Below are positions 7,701 to 14,295 of a stretch of DNA of 43,113 nucleotides, one piece after another; within the stretch, counting starts at the first letter, position 1; every line of letters begins with the position of its first letter. The stretch is from assembly GCA_017398765.1 (NCBI GenBank), contig JAFQEY010000012.1, positions 1 through 43,113 on the forward strand, written 5' to 3'. Source of the DNA: Akkermansia sp. (GTDB lineage: Bacteria; Verrucomicrobiota; Verrucomicrobiia; Verrucomicrobiales; Akkermansiaceae). A model generated the notes under the pieces. The model made no database searches, was not told the DNA's origin, and saw only the letters and a program-made list of their open reading frames with translations. Made by a program: the position numbers and the translations under genes.

Positions 7701-8443
7701 GAGTTGCCGGTGAAGCTTACGTCGCCCTCGTTATCGCAGATGGAGATAGTGGAAGAACTTCCACCGTAGATAGCGCCGCCATAGGAGTAGGAGGAGGAGG
7801 TGGAGGAGGAGGTGGAGCTTGTTGCCTTATTTTGAGCGAACGTTACTGCCCCGGAAGTCTCGCTGATGGTGATGGTCGCGCCATTAGCACCATAAATAGC
7901 ACCACCATAGGCGTAGGGACAGTCGTATCTTGAGCTGGCGATTACTTCATTTCCGGTGAATGTCACGCGGCTGTTGCTTTTCAGCCGCAGGGTTGTAGCG
8001 TTTATTGCACCACCGTAGTAGTAGTAGTAGGAGGAGGAGGAGTGGGAGTCGTGAGTACTTTCCTTCAATCCTTCGAAGGTAACACGGCCGATATCCTCGA
8101 TGGCAAGAGTCGATACATTGTAGAAGGCTTTACTTGCTCCGCCCTTGAAGGTCAGGGAATAGGGGTCGCTGTCTTCTTCAATAGTAAAGAGGATGGAGCC
8201 GTTTTCTTTTAACTCCTGTGAGTAGGTCCACCAAGGGGCGGAAGAGGGAGTGAAGGTGGTGGAGCCATCCAGCAGAAAGGCGTGGCTGTCGGAAGTTGAC
8301 CGGTAATCATATAAATCATTCGGGTCAGCGAGGTAGTGCGGAGTGTAATTCGAGGGTACTTCCACGGCTTGTGCCCGGGAGGTCAGACCAGCTGCGACAA
8401 GCAGGACGGCCGAGAGCAGTGATAATGGGAGATGGAGTTTCAT
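4724..8443 (-). CDS. Giant GGAI-repeat surface adhesin with PEP-CTERM tail, 1239 aa
   Basis: Likely a secreted, surface-attached adhesin-type beta-helix. A signal peptide (about residues 1-26, ending RAQA) is followed by roughly eleven repeats that start GGAI(Y/F/H)(G/S) and end F-x-x-N (about residues 143-530). This is the hallmark of chlamydial polymorphic outer membrane proteins and related beta-helix adhesins. Between repeats are serine-rich linkers. An autotransporter-associated beta-strand repeat (SGSGELVL...GGTLLQEGTLRV) lies near residues 878-917. There is no autotransporter barrel; the protein ends with a PEP-CTERM signal (PEP at 1217-1219, hydrophobic helix, RRRRR), which in other bacteria is read by an exosortase. 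The repeats are similar at DNA level, including a 75-bp tandem duplication, so copy number probably varies between strains. It sits beside, but is oriented separately from, the exopolysaccharide operon. Confidence 0.9.
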   Translation of the reverse strand: MKLHLPLSLLSAVLLVAAGLTSRAQAVEVPSNYTPHYLADPNDLYDYRSTSDSHAFLLDGSTTFTPSSAPWWTYSQELKENGSILFTIEEDSDPYSLTFKGGASKAFYNVSTLAIEDIGRVTFEGLKESTHDSHSSSSYYYYYGGAINATTLRLKSNSRVTFTGNEVIASSRYDCPYAYGGAIYGANGATITISETSGAVTFAQNKATSSTSSSTSSSYSYGGAIYGGSSSTISICDNEGDVSFTGNSSSSSYYSSHSNYNSYGGAIFGESSSTISICDNGGDVSFTGNSSSSSSKSYGGAIYGGSSSTISICDNGGDVSFIGNSSSSFSNSYGGAIYGGSSSTISISGNTGDVNITENAASSTTSSNSYGGAIYGDYNSTISISGNAGAVNITGNSAGHGGAIYGGSSSTISICDNTQNVLFDTNKATDGGAIYSTGQINLNGNITFSGNTAAEGGAIHSTGQINLNGNITFSGNTAAEGGAIYGSEVIIRGSAETVTFSDNSTTGAGAAIYSTRSIYIQDSAVDFSRNYEKVGSDYRLRSIYMSSTASDGGHFHLSAAAGKSIEFNDSVYVASETSGQTVDVIFNGSYTDADSNSIAQSGDIIFDGANVASTLESIKGSAATEAEISNSLTSYIGSTTHLEAGRLIIRNGAQFNGLGISTTARSGAAVVLQDAGMNHSSGSINLKRGTSLELSGQNAISAQEVTFSGGSTLKFTVDGANRENAVLNLDANLEHFSFTIAVDGAEMLASGRYKLLELASADQYMDVDGYWNADDITVSGTQDAKGASFDNLVWEDGVLYFEQGKSIWSNGSGNALWDSSSENWQRNGADIRYRNGMDTVFTDEGAGTVQLVGEISPLSISVENSAGNDYRFEASATGGKITGGSAIVKSGSGELVLATANEHTGGTLLQEGTLRVQHSTALGAADATVSTAAGTLLSVENGAQVVLSGADNELKGNVSVAAGAGLQVQSSGYAATHTELNGSLSFTAGATGTAAGSLSGSGKLSISGQGTQVSFSRASNFSGSVSLADGAELAVDSISFAQSAVLEVLMDNISFSVNELMQLNSVNTVGETPAIVSCTDRLSFDSSYTAGTAVNATAGATLNTTGGLTLQGGSTYTANATHLNLNGGSLSFKDCTVAPINLVLTLDIDVLPEEYRIVLFSGVGSMNFDSQALSTLNTSYVFAASDYLSGDYISYTTALIYDSSAQVVYLAEGLAIPEPTTATLSLLALAALAARRRRR
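6996..7145 (-). repeat. Tandem 75-bp repeat in the adhesin gene
   Basis: 6996-7070 and 7071-7145 are identical except for one base. Each encodes one 25-residue unit, GGAI(H/Y)STGQINLNG followed by NITFSGNTAAE. The near identity shows a recent duplication that kept the reading frame. Confidence 0.95.
7200..7850 (-). repeat. Diverged long repeats with TCC/TCT serine tracts
   Basis: Blocks of about 80 bp encoding GGAIYGGSSSTISICDN and the following GDVSFTGN recur around 7400-7460, 7475-7555, 7582-7662 and 7698-7790, separated by triplet runs (ggaggagga on the plus strand) that encode 4-6 serines. Triplet slippage changes linker length without breaking the frame. Confidence 0.85.
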
Positions 8444-8619
8444 CGGTGTGTTATGTAATAATGATATGGTTGAAGGCTTTGTCGTTTATTGTAGGGGAAG
8501 AGGAGGTGATATAATGGGCGTTTCGATGCCGGTTTGCTGATTTTTGGATTAGCTCTTTGTTTTTTATGATTGTTACCTCTACTGCAGCAGAAGGTAAGGA
8601 AGCATCATCAGCCGGAAGG

Positions 8620-8838
8620 TCAGGTTCTCTGTAATGGTTTGTTAGCATCTGTGCTTTTGCCTGTATTTTCATCCCGGGGCGCGCACCCTCTCTGCCCGGC
8701 CTGCTCTCGGTGTCTGCGGTTACAGAGCCCGAAAAGAATGCCCTGAAGGACGTCCTGCGGGTCGAGGTTGAGCAGCTCGGCCAGAGCGCAGACTGTGCGA
8801 CCGGCCGGGGAGTCAATAGATATCTCGATGCGTTTCAT
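8620..8838 (-). CDS. Small protein divergent from HTH regulator, 72 aa
   Basis: I do not recognise the family. The first 40 residues (MKRIEISIDSPAGRTVCALAELL and following) look like a compact beta-helix-helix fold, as in small DNA-binding or antitoxin-like proteins, followed by a basic, low-complexity tail. It is transcribed away from the HTH gene at 8984, and its strong promoter has a perfect palindrome in the spacer. This layout is typical of a small repressor circuit or toxin-antitoxin-like pair, but no toxin motif is seen. It lies 176 bp upstream of the adhesin gene on the same strand, so read-through into the adhesin is possible. Confidence 0.6.
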   Translation of the reverse strand: MKRIEISIDSPAGRTVCALAELLNLDPQDVLQGILFGLCNRRHREQAGQRGCAPRDENTGKSTDANKPLQRT

Positions 8839-8841
8839 GGT

Positions 8842-8962
8842 GTAACGGGAGTGACAGCTTGCTTGTAATAATAGTAACGCACGTTACTTGTGTCAAGCAA
8901 GAACTGTGATGACCCGCACAAAAAGTGTTCTTTTGTTACATTTTGAGCTTGCATCTGTAACG
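8842..8962. promoter_or_regulatory. Shared operator region with GTAACG sites
   Basis: GTAACG half-sites occur at 8842-8847, as a perfect dyad GTAACG-CA-CGTTAC at 8874-8887, and at 8957-8962; TGTTAC at 8934-8939 is a weaker reverse half-site. The dyad lies inside the spacer of the minus-strand promoter and the 8957 site inside the spacer of the plus-strand promoter. I infer binding by the HTH protein encoded at 8984 and repression of both promoters. Confidence 0.6.
8868..8896 (-). promoter_or_regulatory. Promoter of the 8838 gene
   Basis: On the minus strand TTGACA (8896-8891), 17-nt spacer, TATTAT (8873-8868). The spacer contains the whole GTAACG dyad. The leader would be about 22 nt, longer than at most promoters in this window. 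Confidence 0.75.
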
Positions 8963-8977
8963 TGTGGCACATAGAAT
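8949..8977 (+). promoter_or_regulatory. Promoter of the HTH gene
   Basis: TTGCAT (8949-8954), 17-nt spacer with a GTAACG site, TAGAAT (8972-8977), then 6 nt to ATG 8984. The predicted transcript starts at the ATG. Confidence 0.65.
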
Positions 8978-8983
8978 GGACAC

Positions 8984-9289
8984 ATGAGTAACATTGACCA
9001 ATGGAATGAATGGATGAAGGAGCGCGGCATATCGCAGACGGCGCTGGCTGAGATGCTGCACTGCTCGCGCGGTACAGTGAACCGTATTCTGACCCGGGCG
9101 CGTAAACCCAGCCCACTGGTGGCTCGCCGCATGGAAGAGCTCATGGAGGAGAGTGAGAAGAGAATCACTGCCGTGGTGCCGGATGAGATGGAGACCCTGC
9201 TGCGTGAATGGGCGGCAGAGGCTCACGAGAGTATCGGGCAGCTTCTGGACCGCCTGCTGGCCGAGCTGCCCGCTAAACGGCACGAATAA
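8984..9289 (+). CDS. XRE/Cro-type HTH transcriptional regulator, 101 aa
   Basis: Residues about 12-38 (ISQTALAEMLHCSRGTVNRIL) form a Cro/C1-type helix-turn-helix, the standard DNA-binding unit of phage-type repressors. The C-terminal half (about 45-100) is helical and acidic/basic, probably for dimerisation. The gene is divergent from the 72-aa gene at 8838 and both promoters contain GTAACG sites, so autoregulation is likely. There is no ribosome binding site; the promoter's -10 box ends 6 nt before the ATG, which suggests a leaderless message. It may also influence the adhesin gene downstream of its partner, but the sequence does not show that directly. Confidence 0.85.
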   Translation: MSNIDQWNEWMKERGISQTALAEMLHCSRGTVNRILTRARKPSPLVARRMEELMEESEKRITAVVPDEMETLLREWAAEAHESIGQLLDRLLAELPAKRHE

Positions 9290-9402
9290 GTGCCGGCGAG
9301 GGGTACTCTGCCCCTCACTCATGGGAGAATAAGCGTTATTTATTGTTACTCAGTGTAGAAGGGTATATCGCAGGTTGTCGCGCTAATCCCTTGAAACACT
9401 GA

Positions 9403-9428
9403 AGCCTGAAGGTGTGAACCTTCAGGCT
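9403..9428. repeat. Perfect hairpin, 11-bp arms
   Basis: AGCCTGAAGGT (9403-9413), loop GTGA, ACCTTCAGGCT (9418-9428). No T-run follows on either strand, so it is not a typical intrinsic terminator. It may be a REP-like element or an RNA stem. Confidence 0.7.
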
Positions 9429-9453
9429 ATGTCTTGGAAAATTTGCGTACGGG

Positions 9454-9554
9454 GGATAATCCGAAAGAAGAGAGACGCTTGTATGAGATGGTTCGCGCTT
9501 TTCCAGAGCGGAACCACAATGAAAATAATGTACCATTGAAACGAGAACAAGGTT
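9454..9554 (+). pseudogene. Remnant copy of the 3345 gene tail
   Basis: 9454-9530 repeats the last 25 codons of the 3345 gene with one base change and still reads in frame (PKEERRLYEMVRAF, then ERNHNENN), but it has no upstream coding sequence and no start. The linked 17-mer at 9538-9554 matches 4353-4369 inside the truncated gene at 4298. This is best read as a leftover of a duplication or insertion that placed the adhesin module between two copies. Confidence 0.75.
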
Positions 9555-9655
9555 TTCTGTCCCGTTAGCCTTGCTGTTGTCCGTAGAGGTCATTGCGGCG
9601 GCAGTTCTGCTATTGACGGGGGGCAAATGGGAAGTTGCAGGGATGTACAAAGTGA

Positions 9656-9741
9656 AATGGACGATGGACAAGGTGGAGAATTCCGCTCGCTCTGCTCGCA
9701 TGACTTTTCCTTCGTCCATTGTTCTTTGTCCATTGTCCTTC
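9656..9741. repeat. Opposed heptamer repeats
   Basis: AATGGAC-GATGGAC-AAGGTGG (9656-9676) faces GTCCATT-GTTCTTT-GTCCATT-GTCCTTC (9714-9741). The two runs are roughly complementary, with a 37-bp non-repetitive centre. This resembles the short heptanucleotide repeats known from other bacterial intergenic regions. Confidence 0.6.
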
Positions 9742-9765
9742 AAATTACCATTTAACGAGCAGTTT

Positions 9766-10803
9766 TTAGCGATGGCCTAATTCTACATAGGCTTGTATCT
9801 GCTGCTTTTTGCGTTGCTCCCAGGGAATGGCGTGTACCTTGTCCTGATAATGCTCGTACTGATGCTCGATACGCTGCATGGCACGGGTGAGAGAATCCGG
9901 CTCTTCCGGGTTGAATATTTCGCCGGTATCGCCCGGGGTAATCAAATCGCGGGCGCAGCCGACGTGTTGTGAGGCAAGGGCGGGCAAGCCGTGGTAGAGA
10001 GCTTCTTCTACCACCAGCCCCCAGGGCTCATAGAGAGAGGGCAGGATGAAGATGTCGTGCCGGCGGAAAATCTCCGGCAGCTGTTCGTTGGGGACAAAGC
10101 CGGTGAGGGTGATGTTGGGGGCATGCAGCCGGCGGATATCCGGCTCCAGCGGCCCGCTGCCGACGATGGTGAGCGGCTTACCGTTGCGTTGGAATTCCCG
10201 GGCCAGAGCAACCACGTTCTTGACTGCTATCAGTCGCCCGATAAACAGATAACGCAGCGGTCGGTGGGCTGTTTTCCGTCTTGTTCGGGGGGTGTAGCGG
10301 ATGAGTCCTACCCCCCCTGTGGGGTGGATGCTCCCCCTGAACCCGGCGCGTTCAAAGAGCTCCCGGTGCGGGATGCCGGAGGGAAGCACGGCACTCATGC
10401 GGCTGATGATGCTGCGTTTGATGAGGCCTTTCATCCCGGAGAGGGAGCAATCCAGCACAGAAGATTCGCAGATGAGGGCATTCTTCCTGCGGGGGCTGAG
10501 GAAGGCATAGGCGTTGAATTCCGGCACAAACCAGCCGGAGAAGAGAATCCGCCCGGCGCGGATGCGGCGCATCAGCTTCAGCAGACGGAAGAACACGCGG
10601 AAAGGATTGCGGCGGTGCAAGTCCCCCTCATGCAGAAAAACCACGTCGAACGGTTCGCGCTCAGGAACCTGATTGACGGCTTCACTTCCGTATCCCAGCA
10701 ACACCAGTAGCAGAGTGTGGTGTTTTGCCAGCTCGCGGCAGAGATTCAGCTTGTAGAAGGAGGGCGTGTTTGTCAGAAAGACGAAATCGTAGTGCGTTTT
10801 CAT
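9766..10803 (-). CDS. Glycosyltransferase, GT4-like, 345 aa
   Basis: Last gene of the exopolysaccharide operon. It should transfer a sugar from a nucleotide donor to the lipid-linked repeat unit at the cytoplasmic face of the membrane. The GT-B fold is indicated by an N-terminal Rossmann-like start (MKTHYDFVFLTNTPSFYKLNL) and a C-terminal donor domain with LRYLFIGRLIAVKN, IVGSGP and the EX7E-type motif EPWGLVVEE. The frame is open far upstream, but ATG 10803 is chosen because it overlaps the flippase stop as ATGA and the protein then starts as the family does. Sugar specificity cannot be told from sequence alone. Confidence 0.85.
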   Translation of the reverse strand: MKTHYDFVFLTNTPSFYKLNLCRELAKHHTLLLVLLGYGSEAVNQVPEREPFDVVFLHEGDLHRRNPFRVFFRLLKLMRRIRAGRILFSGWFVPEFNAYAFLSPRRKNALICESSVLDCSLSGMKGLIKRSIISRMSAVLPSGIPHRELFERAGFRGSIHPTGGVGLIRYTPRTRRKTAHRPLRYLFIGRLIAVKNVVALAREFQRNGKPLTIVGSGPLEPDIRRLHAPNITLTGFVPNEQLPEIFRRHDIFILPSLYEPWGLVVEEALYHGLPALASQHVGCARDLITPGDTGEIFNPEEPDSLTRAMQRIEHQYEHYQDKVHAIPWEQRKKQQIQAYVELGHR

Positions 10804-12311
10804 GGTCGGAAAAGGTGGAAGAGTTCGCGGCGTTCTTCCCGCCGCAGGTACAGCAGGAAGAACACGATGGACGCGTACAGGGTGAATCCTCCGCAGAGGG
10901 AAAGGAGCATTCCCCAGTTGGTGCAGGGGATGAACACCGGAATGGCCCAGCCGCCTGCCGCGCAGAGAAACAGCGGGAGCAGGGCGGGTACGAATACCTC
11001 GCGGTAAAAGCGTTTCATCTCCAGCCCGGCGCGGAGTGAGTAATAGAGATTGAGCCACAGTCCGTGTCCCAGAAGCAGGGAGAGAGCCGTGCCGCAGAAC
11101 ATGCCGGGAGTGCCGAACCGCTGCGTGAGCAGGTAGCCCGGAATGACGCAGACAAGAGCCGTTGCCAGCAGAATGAGGGCTCTCCCCCGGTGCAGATGCC
11201 GCGCTTGCAGAATGGCTATCCCGGTGTTCTGGCTGAGCGGCAGAATGAGCGGGATAAGAACCAGCAGGGCACCCCACCAGACCTCCGTGGTGTGAGCACC
11301 GATACTGCTGCCCACCCAGAGCTGCAGAAACTCCCTGCCGAAGAGGCAGAAGCCCGTGAGCATGACCCCGATGACACAGAGCTGCAGCCGCCCCGCGCGA
11401 ATCATGAGCGAGGTCTGTTCGGCAGGCGTGGCGCGGCTGTCGATACGGTGCATGATTTCCGGCGAGAATACCCCGGAAATGGCGGTGGAGGCCATCATGA
11501 AATACCGTGAAAAGGAAAGGCCGAGCGTATAATACACCACCGCCTGCGGCCCGCAGAGTCGCGCCACAATCGGGGTGCCAATCTGCCAATAGAGCAGATC
11601 CATGAGCTGGTTGAGCATCACCCAGAACGAAAAGGAAAACATGCTCCGATAGAGCCGTAAATCAGGTTTACGGAACAGAACGCGTGCCCCCAGAGTGCGG
11701 ACGGCATAATGCGTTTGCCAGAGCATCAGCCCGAGGTTGAGCGCGAAAGCCAGCCAGGTGAGGGCGGTCGCTTTCCCTCCCAAGTGCAGCAGAAGCAACG
11801 TCAGCCCCACATTCAGCATTGCCTGCACCAGCCCCGCCAGCCCCGGCGCCAGAAATCGCCGGCAGGCAGACGGCATGGCAGCCAGAGGCCGAAGCGGGAA
11901 CGCCAGCACAAAGTTGCCCAGCGTAATCAGAAAGAGCACCCGCAGCAAGTGCAGGCTGTCCTCACCCAGTCCGGGGAAAAGGGCGTGCAGGTACAGGTAG
12001 CAGATGATACCTGCCGCCAGCGCCAGCAGCCCCATCAGGCTGAACAGCATGACGGCTTGCCCCAGAAAATGCGCCTGCCGCACAAAACGCCCCTTGGCGC
12101 GGTATGATACCACATAGCGGGTTACGGTGGCACCCAACCCGAAATCCGTGATACCCAACCAGGCAATCACGGAATTGGCCAGCATGAAAATGCCGTATTC
12201 CGTTGTTCCCAGTCGGGAAATAATCAGCGGCGTGAGCAGCAGCCCCATGGCCAGGTTGATACCCATGGAGACGTAATTGAGGATGATACCGGCTTTCAGT
12301 TCACGGGACAT
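10800..12311 (-). CDS. wzx: Polysaccharide flippase, Wzx-type, 503 aa
   Basis: Probable translocator of the undecaprenyl-linked repeat unit across the inner membrane. The start MSRELKAGIILNYVSMGINLAMGLLLTPLIISRLG is typical of the polysaccharide transport branch of the MOP superfamily, and 12-14 hydrophobic segments run through the length, which is in the normal range of about 450-500. ATG 12311 is chosen over a frame that opens 34 codons earlier, because the longer extension is coded by the pyruvyltransferase tail and lacks membrane character. It overlaps the pyruvyltransferase gene by 16 bp and the next glycosyltransferase by 4 bp, so translation is coupled on both sides. Confidence 0.88.
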   Translation of the reverse strand: MSRELKAGIILNYVSMGINLAMGLLLTPLIISRLGTTEYGIFMLANSVIAWLGITDFGLGATVTRYVVSYRAKGRFVRQAHFLGQAVMLFSLMGLLALAAGIICYLYLHALFPGLGEDSLHLLRVLFLITLGNFVLAFPLRPLAAMPSACRRFLAPGLAGLVQAMLNVGLTLLLLHLGGKATALTWLAFALNLGLMLWQTHYAVRTLGARVLFRKPDLRLYRSMFSFSFWVMLNQLMDLLYWQIGTPIVARLCGPQAVVYYTLGLSFSRYFMMASTAISGVFSPEIMHRIDSRATPAEQTSLMIRAGRLQLCVIGVMLTGFCLFGREFLQLWVGSSIGAHTTEVWWGALLVLIPLILPLSQNTGIAILQARHLHRGRALILLATALVCVIPGYLLTQRFGTPGMFCGTALSLLLGHGLWLNLYYSLRAGLEMKRFYREVFVPALLPLFLCAAGGWAIPVFIPCTNWGMLLSLCGGFTLYASIVFFLLYLRREERRELFHLFRP

Positions 12312-13159
12312 GGTGCGATGGGGTAGGGGGCTGATTGCAGCAGCGGGGCGGCATCCCAGTGCAGGGGCTTCCAATCGGAAAGCGCGGATTCCGCGCGCTG
12401 CAGGGGATGACAATCGACCTGTGCCTGCCCGACGGATTCAAAAAAATCCCGGAATTTGAATTCGCCGCCGATGGTGCTGCCCGGTGAAATGACGGCCCAT
12501 GCATGGGGAATCCCATAGGCCGCTGCGGCAATGAGACCGTGCAGCGAGGAGGAGATAATCGCCTCGCAGGAGCAGATGGTATCTATCACATCCGTCCAGT
12601 GTTTGTAGTGGCGCAGATTGATGATGGTGCAGCCGGGGTGGAACATCTCGTAACGCCGCAGCACATCGCTGTTTATATCCTGATAATGGGGAATGATACC
12701 CAGTGTGTGTGCCTGACGGATGTTGGCGGGACGGTATACCCGGGGCAGCAACAGTGCCGGATCCCCGTAGACCGCCGGGCAGTCCACCCCCTTGCTCAGC
12801 AGATAGCGTCGCGTGCGGGGGCCGCGTACCGCCAGCACCTTTTCCGGTGCTTCCGGCAGTGGGGAATCGCCGGAGAGTACCCCCGCACCCCAGATGACGG
12901 TGCGGCGGGTGCATTTCAGTCCGATGGTGCTGCCAATCATGAGATATTGACGCTGTAGTCCGAAGCGGCACAGCCAGGAATAATCGCTGATGCAGACGGC
13001 TCTGCGAAAGAGCCGGGGCAGGAAGTAATAGTTCAGTTCGTCTCCCCAGTTGGCGTGAATGGGGAGTGTGCGGTTAAAGGCCACACAGGCGGCCACGTTG
13101 AGGTGACGCGGCAGGACTTGTGCCACCAGCGTGCGGAATTGCATGATGCGGTTTTTCAT
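12296..13159 (-). CDS. Polysaccharide pyruvyl transferase family protein, 287 aa
   Basis: Likely adds a pyruvate ketal from phosphoenolpyruvate to a sugar of the repeat unit, giving the polymer negative charge. Family motifs are visible: NWGDELNYYF near residue 37, WGAGVLSGD, a RGPRTRRYL-x-x-KGV segment followed by YGDPALLLP, and the C-terminal SSSLHGLIAAAAYGIP. The gene starts at ATG 13159, overlapping the upstream glycosyltransferase stop as ATGA; an alternative ATG at 13186 lies inside that gene. Some members of this family have other transfer roles, so the pyruvyl donor is inferred from the family. Confidence 0.85.
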   Translation of the reverse strand: MKNRIMQFRTLVAQVLPRHLNVAACVAFNRTLPIHANWGDELNYYFLPRLFRRAVCISDYSWLCRFGLQRQYLMIGSTIGLKCTRRTVIWGAGVLSGDSPLPEAPEKVLAVRGPRTRRYLLSKGVDCPAVYGDPALLLPRVYRPANIRQAHTLGIIPHYQDINSDVLRRYEMFHPGCTIINLRHYKHWTDVIDTICSCEAIISSSLHGLIAAAAYGIPHAWAVISPGSTIGGEFKFRDFFESVGQAQVDCHPLQRAESALSDWKPLHWDAAPLLQSAPYPIAPCPVN

Positions 13160-14295
13160 GGTGCAGAGGCGATGAGTTGTTCCCATTGATTGAGGATGAT
13201 GGGCAGGGCAAAGTGTTTCAGGTGTGTGTGGATGTCCTTCTGGTGCGGAAGATTAGTGAGCTTTTCGGTAATAGCCTTGCGGAGAGCCATAGCCAGAGTA
13301 TGCGGGTGATGCTGCGGGAGAGAAATGCCCCAATCCGGCTTGGCAAGTAGTTGAGAGAGTGCCGGAAACTCGTAAACGATGGGGAAACAGGCAAAGGAAA
13401 GCCCCTCCAGCACCACCATGCTGAACGATTCGTAGTCGGATGGCAGTACCAGCAGTGCTGCTTTTCTGTACAGAGCCGCCGGGTCCTGAACATTGCCGAG
13501 GAATCGGACTGATTTCAACCGCAGTTTTCTCATCTGCTCTTCCAGTTGAGAGCGCAGGGAACCGTCTCCGGCAATAATCAGCTGCCAATCCGTCTGCTCA
13601 GCACCGGATTCAGCCCAGGCTTTCAACAGGTGGTTTACATGCTTTTCCGGGGAGAGCCTCCCAATATACAGTGCCAGGTTTTCTTTCCGGTGAACCGTCT
13701 CCGGAGCAAAGAGCGCGGGATTGGGAATACAGTGCAAGCGGGAATCGGGGTGTTGCCCGATGAAGCGGAAAAACTGTTCCACCAGTGCCGGTGCCGGTAC
13801 CACCACGGCATCAGATTGGAGCAGCAGGTAGCGGTATCTCCTGCGGCGTGAGCGCGTGTTTATCCATTTCAACCATGGCATGCGCAGGCGGCGAATAATA
13901 TCTCGTACGCTCCGAATCGGGCCTGCCTGGCAGCGGTAAAAGTAGCGCAAATCGCCTGTGATGTCGAAATGAATGCAGGTGATGATGCGGCAGGGATGCG
14001 TGATTCTTTCGTGATTCAGGAAGAGGACATCATCGCTTGTGCCGGCCTCGTTGATGATAGCATCAATGCTCAATGTCGCGCAGAGCTTGTTGACGAATTC
14101 GGCCTTACCCTCCATGGAAAGTCCGGCGCAAGAGTAATTGCCCGCCGGCAGCGATTTCGTGATATTCTCTTCCGTGATGAGAAAGAATACTCTGTGACCT
14201 CGGGCACGCAAGCCGTTGGATATGAGTGAGGTCACACGCTCTGTTCCACCCTTTGTGGGGCGAATGAGATTACCGAAAGAAAAGAGAAGATTCAT
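13156..14295 (-). CDS. Glycosyltransferase, GT4-like, 379 aa
   Basis: GT-B glycosyltransferase of the operon. The N-terminus MNLLFSFGNLIRPTKGGTERVTSLISNGL is the usual acceptor-domain start, with a glycine-rich GGTERV loop. The donor domain carries LALYIGRLSPEKHV, IIAGDGSL and the EX7E motif ESFSMVVLE. A strongly basic stretch (RSRRRRYR, about residues 143-150) could help it bind the membrane. It overlaps neighbours by 4 bp at each end (ATGA). Its start GGMERV/GGTERV region resembles that of the glycosyltransferase at 16703, so the two may be paralogues that act on similar donors; this is inference. Confidence 0.87.
   Translation of the reverse strand: MNLLFSFGNLIRPTKGGTERVTSLISNGLRARGHRVFFLITEENITKSLPAGNYSCAGLSMEGKAEFVNKLCATLSIDAIINEAGTSDDVLFLNHERITHPCRIITCIHFDITGDLRYFYRCQAGPIRSVRDIIRRLRMPWLKWINTRSRRRRYRYLLLQSDAVVVPAPALVEQFFRFIGQHPDSRLHCIPNPALFAPETVHRKENLALYIGRLSPEKHVNHLLKAWAESGAEQTDWQLIIAGDGSLRSQLEEQMRKLRLKSVRFLGNVQDPAALYRKAALLVLPSDYESFSMVVLEGLSFACFPIVYEFPALSQLLAKPDWGISLPQHHPHTLAMALRKAITEKLTNLPHQKDIHTHLKHFALPIILNQWEQLIASAP

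Larger units (their letters stand above)
9290..9765. other. Gene-free stretch of repeats and remnants
   Basis: No intact gene is visible. It holds a GAGGGG/CCCCTC hairpin (9298-9303 with 9311-9316) just after the HTH gene, a perfect 11-bp-arm hairpin (9403-9428), the right copy of the 77-bp direct repeat (9454-9530), the linked 17-mer (9538-9554), and two opposed runs of heptamer repeats (9656-9676 and 9714-9741). Confidence 0.8.

Noticed and set aside
5417..7933. Long plus-strand open frames opposite the adhesin gene (5417-6373, 7187-7933)
   Set aside because: Low-complexity antisense of the repeats (Gly/Val/Asp runs); no start signal. The adhesin frame has signal peptide, domains and sorting tail.
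2..8501. 14-bp identity ATTGTAGGGGAAGA at 2-15 and 8488-8501
   Set aside because: Matches of this length are expected by chance in 43 kb; no longer shared flank.
8451..8816. 121-residue frame partly overlapping the 72-aa gene
   Set aside because: Different frame with no domain; the 72-aa frame has a proper start and promoter.
9336..9743. Minus-strand frame in the gene-free stretch
   Set aside because: It is composed of heptamer repeats and the remnant copy; no family and no promoter.
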